Origin: Alphaproteobacteria bacterium
Lineage (GTDB): Bacteria; Pseudomonadota; Alphaproteobacteria; Rhizobiales; Aestuariivirgaceae
Direction of reading: 5' to 3'
DNA length: 42,437 bases
Assembly (NCBI GenBank): GCA_020441605.1
Contig: JAGRLX010000182.1
Span: 1-42,437 of the forward strand
The translations under genes were made by a program, and so were the position numbers. The notes beneath the pieces were generated by a model, which saw nothing but the letters and a program-made list of their open reading frames with translations, did not search any database and was not told the origin of the DNA. Positions 1-7,441 of this stretch are shown here, in pieces; position 1 is the stretch's first letter; every line of letters begins with the position of its first letter.

Positions 1-1055
1 AGCGCCAGCAGGTTGGTCTGGAAGGCAATTTCGTCGATGACGCCAATGATCTGGGTAATCTGTTGTGATGATCTTTCGATTCCGTTCATGGCTTCGATGG
101 CCTTCTTGACGACATCGCCGCTACGTGCAGCGTCGTCCTTCGCGGAAGCCACCACATCGCGCGCGTGCACCGCCCCCGTCGCGGTCTTTTTTACCGTGGC
201 AGTGATCTCTGCCACTGCCGCCGCCGTCTCCTCGAGATTGGCTGCCTGCGACTCGGTGCGCCGCGATAGATCGTCCGAGGCCGTCGATATCTCCTGGGTT
301 CCGGAATTGATGGTATGCATGCCGCCGGAGACCGTCACGATCGTGTCCTCCAGTTGCTCCAACGCCGCGTTGAAGTCGGCCTGCAGCTTTCTGTATGCCT
401 CGGGCATGTCATCGGTTATGCGGTAGGACAGATCCTTCGACGCCAGCCGCAGCAAGCCATTGCCGATCGACCGCGCGACGAGTTCTCGCTCATTGGCAAT
501 GGCCGCTGCTTCCGCCCGCTTCTTTTCCTCTTCAGCGGTTGCAAGATAGACCGAGATCGCAATGTCCATGTCGAGCAAAGCCGACTTGACCAGCGCCGCG
601 AGCATCCGACTGGCAGCATCAGACCTGCGCTTGCGGCCAAATCCCAGTCCCCACCGCGGCCAGGTCTCGCGCATGATGGCCTTGATGAGGTCCTCGAGAA
701 TCAGCGCATAGCCGCCAATATACCAGCGGGGCTCCAGTCCGATGCGCGCATGGGTGCTGCCGATGGTCGTGACCTTGTTGACATAGACCTGATCGAAAGC
801 TCCAGAGCTGATATTCATCCAATGGTCGAGTTGCGATGCCTTGGCACGGGCAATCATCGCCTCGCCACCGAACAACCGGGCCACCTGCGGAGTGCGGCGA
901 ACGACGTCGTAAAATCTATCCAGGGACCTGGCGAGATGGCGCTCAATCATCGGCCGAACCAGCCTGAGGTCCTGCCTGACCCGTTCATCGACTTGCAGGA
1001 AGCCGAGCCGTTCGGACAGCGTCTCAACGACCTCGTCGGCATGGTGGCGGGACAT
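1..1055 (-). CDS. Globin-coupled methyl-accepting chemotaxis protein (C-terminus beyond window)
   Basis: Partial gene: about 351 codons are readable from the ATG at 1055 (GGAG about 11 nt upstream) and the frame stays open to the window edge. Residues 1-160 look like a protoglobin sensor domain of the HemAT type; STHARIGLEPRWYIGGY carries the expected proximal haem ligand His102. A helical linker and HAMP-like stretch follow (about 190-260). The beginning of the MCP signalling domain comes next, ending in the hallmark IGVIDEIAFQTNLLA hairpin tip, which contacts CheA/CheW. There is no membrane segment, so this is a soluble cytoplasmic receptor. Family knowledge: such receptors bind O2 at haem and drive aerotaxis through CheA. 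The ligand is inferred, not shown. A PilZ gene lies 131 nt upstream on the same strand. Confidence 0.9.
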   Translation of the reverse strand, partial: MSRHHADEVVETLSERLGFLQVDERVRQDLRLVRPMIERHLARSLDRFYDVVRRTPQVARLFGGEAMIARAKASQLDHWMNISSGAFDQVYVNKVTTIGSTHARIGLEPRWYIGGYALILEDLIKAIMRETWPRWGLGFGRKRRSDAASRMLAALVKSALLDMDIAISVYLATAEEEKKRAEAAAIANERELVARSIGNGLLRLASKDLSYRITDDMPEAYRKLQADFNAALEQLEDTIVTVSGGMHTINSGTQEISTASDDLSRRTESQAANLEETAAAVAEITATVKKTATGAVHARDVVASAKDDAARSGDVVKKAIEAMNGIERSSQQITQIIGVIDEIAFQTNLLA

Positions 1056-1186
1056 GAATGGGCTACTCCTCTTTCTTGACTCGGAAGAATTGCCGCCAAT
1101 TGGCTGGCGGTATCTGAATCGGCGGCGCGATCTGCTCGAATTGAAGGGTCATCGCTTGCGCGGAGCTTAAGCAGCGGAAAGAACGA

Positions 1187-1525
1187 TCAAAATCCGCTTT
1201 CACCGGCGAGTTCAGCGAGAAACTCCTGGACTCTTGCCGATGGACCATGAGAGGTGACGAATTGCAGACCGGCCGTACAGCCGGCCACCCAGCGCACCAC
1301 GCAGGTCGCAGGGCCGGTTTCCATGCTTGTCACGATCACTCTGGAGTTGACCGCGGGCCGGAGTATGGCGTCGAAGCTAATGCCGATGCCGCCGGCGGAG
1401 ATGTCGCGGATTACGCAGACAGTTTCGTGACCATCCATGGCGATACGGGCATTGACCTTGCATTGATGGCGTGGCACCCACCGCCGCCGCTCGAGAACGC
1501 TCGCCTTAGGCTGGTCGAATTTCAT
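1187..1525 (-). CDS. PilZ domain protein (probable c-di-GMP effector)
   Basis: A 112-residue single-domain protein. Both halves of the PilZ c-di-GMP-binding signature are visible: an arginine motif RRRWVPR (R15-x3-R19) and D41-x-S43-x2-G46 in RDISAGGIGI, followed by the beta-barrel continuation up to about residue 90. Stand-alone PilZ proteins bind cyclic di-GMP and usually alter motility, exopolysaccharide or chemotaxis through a protein partner, which cannot be deduced here. It lies upstream of the globin-coupled chemoreceptor on the same strand (131 nt gap), so co-transcription is possible. The ribosome binding site before the ATG is weak (GGGCAC). There is no signal peptide or transmembrane segment. 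Confidence 0.85.
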   Translation of the reverse strand: MKFDQPKASVLERRRWVPRHQCKVNARIAMDGHETVCVIRDISAGGIGISFDAILRPAVNSRVIVTSMETGPATCVVRWVAGCTAGLQFVTSHGPSARVQEFLAELAGESGF

Positions 1526-1703
1526 GGTGAGTGCCCAGGTTTGACTGCCATGGGCAACACTTAGGTCAGGGAGCTTGCCCTGAACTGGTCATTTCGCATC
1601 AGGCCAGCAATGGACTGACATGCAAGGCGAGGGATGCGCCAAGCCTGGAACGCCTCTGCGGCACCTCGACGGTCGAGTGACTTGCTGAGCGCCTGTCAAC
1701 CCA

Positions 1704-1745
1704 AAGGCAATCACAGCCCAGACCCGAGATCTGGGCCATTGCCTT
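1704..1745 (-). terminator. Long hairpin, probable terminator of the glutamate-synthase-like operon
   Basis: Two nested pairs of complementary arms: AAGGCAAT (1704-1711) with ATTGCCTT (1738-1745), and GCCCAGA (1716-1722) with TCTGGGC (1730-1736), around a 7-nt loop. Read on the minus strand it starts about 43 nt after the stop of the gene ending at 1789 and is followed by only a short T tract (CCTTTGGG). The stem is strong but the U tract is poor, so termination is inferred. A smaller inverted repeat, TCAGGG-N6-CCCTGA, sits at 1566-1583, closer to the PilZ start. Confidence 0.6.
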
Positions 1746-1788
1746 AGTCGTAAGAAGACAGCCGGTACCCGTCACCCCTGGAACTGGG

Positions 1789-4347
1789 CTACTCGGCGGC
1801 GGCAACAGTCGTACCACGTCTGGCCCCAGCGAGCGGAATGCCAAAGGCCCTGGACGAAGCGAGCGAAATGGCGCGCAGATCTTCAGGCTCAATGTTGCGC
1901 ACATCCGTCTTGCCGGTGCATCGGGCCATTATCGACGCCTCAGCCGACATAGCGTTGATGATTGAGGAAGCTGCATCGACGCGCTCGTCGAGCGACCGGT
2001 CACCGAAAAACTGCAGGCCGCCCGCAGTCATCTCGCCGCCCAAAGCAAGGGCGAGCGTCATGCCGATGGCACCTGCCTTCGCGCCAAGTCCGATCAGTTT
2101 GGCAATATCGGTGCCCGAACGCACGCCGCCGAAATAGATGAAGTCGATGTCCTCTTCGCGATTGAGCTTGCGGACGATGCGCATTGCATCCCGCAAAACC
2201 GTGAAATCGGGATAGCCTGAAAGCTCCGGCCAGCTCCCGGCAAGTCCCGCCGACCCATCCAGCAGCACGACATCAAAACCATTGTCGAGCGCAAAGGGCA
2301 CGGCCTTGTCAAGATCGCCCGCCCGCGCCACCAGGCCGAGGATCTTGTCCTTCGCAGGCCTTTCGAAAGCAAAGGGCGCAAAGCCATCAGGAACCAGGTA
2401 GACATGACCCGCAGCGGCCGCGTCTGCCTTGTCACGGCCTGGCACAATCAGCTGGAGCCAGGCCGCAGCGGCGCCCGGCAGCGCCGACCGGCTGACATAG
2501 GCCGAGCCGACATTGGCAAGGGCGAGGGCCATGGGTTGCCTGAGTTCCACCGGAAGATCATCGATGCCCGCCGCCACCACCGGGATTTCGAGCTTCACCT
2601 TGCCGGCAAGATCGGTCGCCACGTTGCAGGAGTCGCGGTAGGGGTCGATGACCAGGCGAGAAAGATTGGCGGGCAACAGCACCAGGTCCTCGAACGAGGC
2701 GTGATGGTTCTCCGGGAAGGGACTGGCTTTCGGCGCCAGCCGCTTCTGCAGGATCGCCGCCTGGGTTCTGACATCATCAACCGGTGTTCGCGCCATCACG
2801 AAGATATCTTCACGGGTCTTGACCGAATAGTCCGATGAACCGGTCTCGGCGTCGCAGCGGTAACAGCGTGCAGCTTCTTCCTTCGCCGTCACATCGTTGT
2901 AGGTGGTCTCGATTTCCGGGAAGCTGACGGGATTGGCGCCCAGGCCGTTAAAGGTTTGCTCACGGCGTGGGAAGAGCTCCCAGTTGATGTCCTGGGCTGC
3001 CGCTACGCGGCGGGTCCTGTAGGGCGTGCGATAGGGCAAGGGCTCTGCAATCCCGTCGAGATGGGCTTTCACGTAATGGGCCGCGCGATGTCCGTGCATC
3101 ATCGCCATGACGATGGTTGAGCCACCGAATGCACCATCACCAGCCGCAAAGACCTTTGGATCGGCAGTGCGCATGGTCGCCCAGTCGGTCTTGACCCGGT
3201 CACCCGCCATCAGACCGGCCTTGGCCAGTTCCTCTGACTCTGCCTTCTGGCCCACCGCCATGATCACCATGCCGCAATCGAAATCGCGCTCCGAGCCAGG
3301 CACCGTCTCCGGTTTCCTGCGGCCATCGGGGCCGGGCTCTCCCAGCCTGGTTTCGACACAACGCAGGGCAAAGCGCCCGCCCTCGGTCACCACAGCAACC
3401 GGTTGGGTATTGTAGACGATCTCGATGTTCTCTTCGATCGCCTGCTTCAGTTCCTCCTTACGGGCCGGAATTTCCTTCGGGCCGCGCCGGTAGAGAACCT
3501 TCACATCCTTCACGCCCGGCATGCGCAGCGCAGCCCGGCAAGCATCCATCGCCACGTCGCCGCCGCCGATGACCAGCACCTTTTCGGGCAGGGTCGGCCG
3601 CTCGCCGGCATTGATCTTGCGCAGAAAGCCGACACCGTCGACCACATTGGGATGGGCTTCACCGGCAACGCCCATGGGCTTGCCCCACCACGAACCGATG
3701 GTCAGCAACACAGCATCGTGCCGGTTCTTCAACTCATCGAGCGTCACGTCCTTGCCCAGCGCCACGCCGCAATGCAGCGTGATACCCGGGCAATGGTTGA
3801 GGAGGCGCTGCATGTCTTCTTCGATGATTCCCGCCGGCAGGCGGAAGCCGGGAATGCCCCAAACCATCATCCCACCCGGCTTGTCCATCATTTCATAAAC
3901 GTGGACCTCGAACCCGGCTTCCGCCAGGTCCTGAGCAGCGGTGAGGCCGGCGGGACCCGCCCCCACGATACCGACCGTCTCCTGGCGGCTGACCTTGACG
4001 GCTGGCAAATGATGGTCCTTGCCGAGCTTGTCCATCACGTAACGCTTCAGATTACGAATGGCGAGCGGACCGTCGCTGTCAGCCCGGCGGCAGGCCGGTT
4101 CGCAGGGCGCATCGCAGACGCGGCCACAGATCGAGGAGAACGGATTGGTGGCGGTGATCGCCTCGAAAGCCTCGGCGAACTTCTCTTCCCAGATATAGGC
4201 GATGTAAGATGGCGCGTCGGTTCCCACCGGACAGGCCACCTGACAGGGTGCCGGCACGAAATGCGGGTCTGCCGTATCATCGCGGCCCGGCGCCTTCGGC
4301 GGGCGTACGCGGTTGATGTCGTACACGGTGATGACGTTGGTGCTCAT
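1789..4347 (-). CDS. GltD-like Fe-S/FAD/NAD(P)H oxidoreductase fused to a degenerate glutamate-synthase-like barrel
   Basis: 852 residues. The N-terminus has Cys35 and Cys39 (CQVACP) and Cys74, 78, 82, 86 (CGRVCDAPCEPAC), the arrangement expected for two [4Fe-4S] clusters in GltD/dihydropyrimidine-dehydrogenase-type subunits. An FAD dinucleotide fold follows (GAGPAG, 129-134), then a second nucleotide fold for NAD(P)H (VIGGGDVAMD, about 260) and the FAD-closing AAGDGAFGG (about 400-410). A CYRC pair near 505 ends the GltD-like part. Residues about 530-850 resemble the FMN TIM barrel of glutamate synthases (FGGVRSGTDIAKLIGLGA), but the 3Fe-4S cysteine cluster is missing, so this barrel is probably non-catalytic or structural. 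The usual GltD is about 450-500 residues. It is the last gene of a three-gene operon, 28 nt after the FMN subunit. Likely role: passing electrons from NAD(P)H to that subunit. Confidence 0.85.
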   Translation of the reverse strand: MSTNVITVYDINRVRPPKAPGRDDTADPHFVPAPCQVACPVGTDAPSYIAYIWEEKFAEAFEAITATNPFSSICGRVCDAPCEPACRRADSDGPLAIRNLKRYVMDKLGKDHHLPAVKVSRQETVGIVGAGPAGLTAAQDLAEAGFEVHVYEMMDKPGGMMVWGIPGFRLPAGIIEEDMQRLLNHCPGITLHCGVALGKDVTLDELKNRHDAVLLTIGSWWGKPMGVAGEAHPNVVDGVGFLRKINAGERPTLPEKVLVIGGGDVAMDACRAALRMPGVKDVKVLYRRGPKEIPARKEELKQAIEENIEIVYNTQPVAVVTEGGRFALRCVETRLGEPGPDGRRKPETVPGSERDFDCGMVIMAVGQKAESEELAKAGLMAGDRVKTDWATMRTADPKVFAAGDGAFGGSTIVMAMMHGHRAAHYVKAHLDGIAEPLPYRTPYRTRRVAAAQDINWELFPRREQTFNGLGANPVSFPEIETTYNDVTAKEEAARCYRCDAETGSSDYSVKTREDIFVMARTPVDDVRTQAAILQKRLAPKASPFPENHHASFEDLVLLPANLSRLVIDPYRDSCNVATDLAGKVKLEIPVVAAGIDDLPVELRQPMALALANVGSAYVSRSALPGAAAAWLQLIVPGRDKADAAAAGHVYLVPDGFAPFAFERPAKDKILGLVARAGDLDKAVPFALDNGFDVVLLDGSAGLAGSWPELSGYPDFTVLRDAMRIVRKLNREEDIDFIYFGGVRSGTDIAKLIGLGAKAGAIGMTLALALGGEMTAGGLQFFGDRSLDERVDAASSIINAMSAEASIMARCTGKTDVRNIEPEDLRAISLASSRAFGIPLAGARRGTTVAAAE

Positions 4348-4375
4348 CGCGAATTCCTGATGCTTTTCGTGTAGG

Positions 4376-6331
4376 TTAGGAGGCCCGGCGCAGTTCCCGC
4401 TCCTGCTCGCGGTATTCTGGGTGATAGGGCAAGCGGGTGATGGCCGCGGCTTCCGGCGTGAGAGCGACGAGGTCGTCGCGGCTCACCTGGTGCGGATCGG
4501 TATAGCCGAGCGCCTGGGTGATGGCGGCGATCTGCCAGCGCACCGACTCGAGGAAGTGATGAATATTCTGAGCTTCCACCGGGACGTTGTAACGCTTCTC
4601 GTGCTCGGGATCCTGGGTCGCGATGCCGGTGACACAGGTGCCGACATGGCACTGCAGGCAGGCGATGCAGCCGCCCGCGATGATCGCCGACGTGCCCATC
4701 GCCACGGCATGGGCGCCAAGCGCGAGGGCCTTGATCGTATCGACCCCATCCTTGATGCCGCCCATCAGCACGATTGGCATGTCGAGGCCACCGACCTCGG
4801 CCAACGCATCGCGTGCTTCCTGAATGGCCGACAGCGTCGGGATGCCGACGAATTCAAGTACTTCGTTGCCGGCAGCACCGGTCGAGCCCTGCATGCCGTC
4901 GAGTTCGACGAAGTCGAAGCCGTCCTTCCAGGCGATCTTGATGTCGTCGCGCACCCTGCCCGCACCGAGCTTGACCGAGACCGGCACGCGATAGCCGGTC
5001 GCCTCGCGGAATTCCTCGACCTTAATGACGAGATCGTCAGCCCCCAGAACATCGGGATGCCGCGACGGCGAGCGCAGGTCGATGCCAGCAGGAATGCCGC
5101 GGATGCGGGCGATCTCCGGCGTCACCTTTTTGGCCATCAACTGTCCGCCGAGCCCTGGCTTGGCACCTTGGCTGATGTAGATCTCAAGACCGTTGGCGCG
5201 CTGCATGTCGTGGATGTTCCAGCCCAAACGGCCGGCCAGGCACTGGTAGATGAGCTGATCGGCCTCGGCGCGCTGCTCGTTCGACATGCCGCCTTCGCCG
5301 GTATTTTCGGAGATGCCCGAAAGCCTGGAGGCGATGGCCAGGGCGAGCTTGGCCGATTTCGACAGGGCGCCGTAGGACATGGGCGCAATCATCACCGGCA
5401 TCGAGAGCTTCAGCGGATTGGCGCCGCTGCGTCCGCCCACTTCAGTGCTCAAGGTCACCTTGGACAGAACGTCCGGATCGGTCGCGGCACCTATCCGGAT
5501 ATCCTTCTTGAAGGCGATGTCAGAGAGATGCGGCATCGGACGAGCCGCGCCATACCCTCGAATACGATAACGCCCGATCTGCGACTTGATGTGGATGTCT
5601 TCCTGAACCTTGGCGTTCCAGTAGGCGTTGTCGCCGAAGGATTCAAAGAACGGGATGGCCCGCCGGCGCGGCTCGCTGCGCGGATAGCGCAGCTTCTTGC
5701 CCGCGTTCACGATCTTCTGGAACGTGCCCTTGAAGGAAATCTCGTATTTGTCGAGGAAGGCGCGGATCGAGTCAAGTTCGGCAGCCGGAATATCGGTGAG
5801 CATGGCATCGGTGCCCATCTCGCCGAGACGGCCCGCAACATAGATGTCACCGCCGGTCATGTCCTGGCCGACCTTCTCGCCCGAGTCGCCCAGGATGATC
5901 AGTCGGCCGCCATACATCATGTAGCCAGCCATGAAATTCGCATTGCCACAGGCGAGCAGCGTTCCCGCTTTCATGACCTGACCGGCGCGCGAACCGATAT
6001 TGCCCTTGACCACGATTTCGGCGCCGCGGATGGCAACGCCGGGAATGGCCGAGGCATTGCCGTTCACCACGATTGAACCGCCGAGCATGTTATCGCCAAC
6101 ACCCCAGCCGACATTGTTGTCGACGACGAAGCGCGGTCCATCGGTCAGGCCGGCACAGAAATACCCCGCCGATCCCCGTACATGCACCTTGATCGGATGG
6201 GTGAGACCCACACCGATGTGATGGCGTGCGTCCGGATTGAGCACCTCGACGTCAACCCCCTCCGCACCATATTTCCGCAGGAGTTCGTTGGCCTCGCGGA
6301 CGGGCGTTACGCTAAGGTCGATCTTTGCCAT
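4376..6331 (-). CDS. Glutamate-synthase-like protein: GXGXG domain fused to FMN/[3Fe-4S] synthase barrel
   Basis: 651 residues. The first ~210 form a right-handed beta-helix GXGXG domain (repeats such as MKAGTLLACGNANFMAGYMMYGGRL), as in the C-terminus of GltB or stand-alone GlxC/MgsB. Residues ~220-651 are the FMN-binding glutamate synthase barrel (GlxD/MgsC type), with IAPMSYGALS, ENTGEGG, SVKLGAG, LDGMQGSTGAA and GGIKDG. Cys555-x5-Cys561-x4-Cys566 matches the [3Fe-4S] ligand spacing of GltB. In rhizobial glxBCD and methylotroph mgsABC (as I know them) these two modules are separate proteins; here they are one chain with the order reversed relative to GltB. The ATG at 6331 lies 25 nt inside the preceding amidotransferase gene, indicating translational coupling. 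Expected chemistry: ammonia from the amidotransferase partner added to a 2-oxo acid/imine and reduced at FMN. The acceptor is unknown. Confidence 0.88.
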   Translation of the reverse strand: MAKIDLSVTPVREANELLRKYGAEGVDVEVLNPDARHHIGVGLTHPIKVHVRGSAGYFCAGLTDGPRFVVDNNVGWGVGDNMLGGSIVVNGNASAIPGVAIRGAEIVVKGNIGSRAGQVMKAGTLLACGNANFMAGYMMYGGRLIILGDSGEKVGQDMTGGDIYVAGRLGEMGTDAMLTDIPAAELDSIRAFLDKYEISFKGTFQKIVNAGKKLRYPRSEPRRRAIPFFESFGDNAYWNAKVQEDIHIKSQIGRYRIRGYGAARPMPHLSDIAFKKDIRIGAATDPDVLSKVTLSTEVGGRSGANPLKLSMPVMIAPMSYGALSKSAKLALAIASRLSGISENTGEGGMSNEQRAEADQLIYQCLAGRLGWNIHDMQRANGLEIYISQGAKPGLGGQLMAKKVTPEIARIRGIPAGIDLRSPSRHPDVLGADDLVIKVEEFREATGYRVPVSVKLGAGRVRDDIKIAWKDGFDFVELDGMQGSTGAAGNEVLEFVGIPTLSAIQEARDALAEVGGLDMPIVLMGGIKDGVDTIKALALGAHAVAMGTSAIIAGGCIACLQCHVGTCVTGIATQDPEHEKRYNVPVEAQNIHHFLESVRWQIAAITQALGYTDPHQVSRDDLVALTPEAAAITRLPYHPEYREQERELRRAS

Positions 6332-7224
6332 GTTTCGTAGGTTCCCGGAGCAGGTTCTGTGGTGTTGAGCGCACGACCGGGGAAGAGCCGGTTGAGCGAC
6401 ACTTCCTCGGAGGCAATGGCGATGATCTTGTCGTCCTCGTACTTGACCATTGGCTTGGCGGCGAGCCGGTCCTTGGCATAGCCGATCTCATCCTTGGTCG
6501 ACACGAGGAAGGAAAAGGTGCCGTCGAGATCCTCGATCGAGGACTTGAGCGCTTCCTTCAGCGTGATGCCATGCTTCAGTTTGTCGGCGAGATAGACGGC
6601 AATCAACTCCGAGTCATTGTCGGTGTTGAAGAAATAGCCTTGCTTTTCGAGCCGGCGCCGCATCTTGTAGTAGTTGGTGATTTGGCCGTTGTGGACGATC
6701 GAAATATCGGCGAAACCGGTAGCCCAGAACGGGTGGGTCGCTTCCGGCGCGACGTCCGATTCGGTTGCAAGACGCACGTGGCCGATGCCATGGGTGCCCT
6801 GGAAGTTCTCGATCTTGTAGATCCGGTCGACATCATGTGCGCCACCCAGGTCCTTGATGATGTCCAGGCTTTCGCCGATCGACGACAGCTTCGCAGCGTG
6901 CTCCATCTCGAAGGCAAACTTGGGCAGGTCGCCATCGAACTTCACCAGCGCCGCATAGGAAGACCCCTTGTGTTCCTCTTCGACGATCTGGGCCTGAAAT
7001 TCTTCCAGTTTCGCCTTAACCCGCGCGATGGCCTGCTTGGCATCTTCACCTTCACCAACGATGAAACGCAGGCGGAGATGGCCGGGCCGGCTCTCACGAT
7101 AGAGCGAAAATCCGGTGGAGTCGGGACCCCGATGCTGGCAGCCGTCCAGCATGTCGATGAGTGCCTTGCCGACCATCGCATTGGCGCTCTGGTCCTTGTA
7201 GAGAATTCCCGCGATACCGCACAT
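6307..7224 (-). CDS. glxB: Class II glutamine amidotransferase subunit (GlxB/MgsA-like)
   Basis: 305 residues from the ATG at 7224. A longer reading frame begins upstream, but this start is chosen for two reasons: it places Cys at position 2 (MCGIAGILYK), the N-terminal nucleophile of class II amidotransferases exposed after Met removal, and it has a GAGG ribosome binding site 9 nt away. Further Ntn glutaminase signatures are HVRLATES, VHNGQITNYY and NTDNDSELIA. The protein has only the glutaminase domain, so released ammonia must be used by a partner. The overlapping downstream GXGXG/FMN protein is the obvious one. First gene of the operon. The symbol follows the rhizobial glxB naming by resemblance; MgsA of N-methylglutamate synthase is a homologous alternative. 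Confidence 0.88.
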   Translation of the reverse strand: MCGIAGILYKDQSANAMVGKALIDMLDGCQHRGPDSTGFSLYRESRPGHLRLRFIVGEGEDAKQAIARVKAKLEEFQAQIVEEEHKGSSYAALVKFDGDLPKFAFEMEHAAKLSSIGESLDIIKDLGGAHDVDRIYKIENFQGTHGIGHVRLATESDVAPEATHPFWATGFADISIVHNGQITNYYKMRRRLEKQGYFFNTDNDSELIAVYLADKLKHGITLKEALKSSIEDLDGTFSFLVSTKDEIGYAKDRLAAKPMVKYEDDKIIAIASEEVSLNRLFPGRALNTTEPAPGTYETWQRSTLA

Positions 7225-7261
7225 GGAAAACCTCGTTTGAATGGTGGGCTTTGTGCTGTCT

Positions 7262-7291
7262 AATGTAGTCAATGAGTGAGGGCAAACTCAA
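7262..7291 (-). promoter_or_regulatory. Candidate sigma-70 promoter for the glutamate-synthase-like operon
   Basis: On the minus strand, -35 TTGAGT (7286-7291) and -10 TACATT (7262-7267) are separated by 18 nt. They lie about 40 nt upstream of the amidotransferase ATG at 7224. Recognised only by eye from the consensus. Confidence 0.4.
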
Positions 7292-7324
7292 GAAGCGAGT
7301 GAAATAAATTTTAATGCGAGGAAA

Positions 7325-7343
7325 TTGACCCCCGATAGGTCAA
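7325..7343. repeat. Inverted repeat TTGACC-N7-GGTCAA, possible operator
   Basis: Perfect 6-bp arms at 7325-7330 and 7338-7343, about 35 bp upstream of the candidate -35 of the leftward operon. The position would suit an activator or repressor site. The 7-bp spacer does not fit an FNR/FixK box. Regulator unknown. Confidence 0.4.
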
Positions 7344-7353
7344 ATATTGTAAC

Positions 7354-7378
7354 GGCGAACAATAGCCTCCTGTTCGCC
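7354..7378 (-). terminator. Hairpin downstream of adenine deaminase
   Basis: Perfect 8-bp arms GGCGAACA (7354-7361) and TGTTCGCC (7371-7378) around a 9-nt loop, 64 nt beyond the adenine deaminase stop on the minus strand. It is followed by GTTACAATATTTG rather than a clean U run, so it is only a probable terminator separating ade from the next operon. Confidence 0.45.
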
Positions 7379-7441
7379 CTCCCTGTCCGAACCGTTGCGG
7401 CCCGGCATTGCCCATTCCCCATTTGGAGTGGAATTATCCTA

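Noticed and set aside
315..1079. 254-codon plus-strand frame opposite the chemoreceptor
   Set aside because: The minus strand encodes an unmistakable globin plus MCP signalling sequence across the whole stretch.
1063..1248. 61-codon minus-strand frame between PilZ and the chemoreceptor
   Set aside because: It overlaps the PilZ 3' end in another frame and has no ribosome binding site or recognisable domain.
4421..6076. Long open frame (551 codons) on the plus strand opposite the GXGXG/FMN protein
   Set aside because: It is the mirror of a gene with full family motifs; its translation is low-complexity Arg/Asp/His-rich and resembles nothing. The same holds for long antisense frames at 13513-15000, 25353-26840, 27298-28767 and 39414-40874, which arise from high third-position GC.
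1789..7224. Assignment as N-methylglutamate synthase (MgsABC)
   Set aside because: Subunits are homologous, but a GltD-like subunit is present and no partner genes of the N-methylglutamate pathway are in the window. Only a glutamate-synthase-like role is supported.
7325..7343. FNR/FixK box at TTGACC...GGTCAA
   Set aside because: The spacing between half sites is wrong for an FNR-type dimer.
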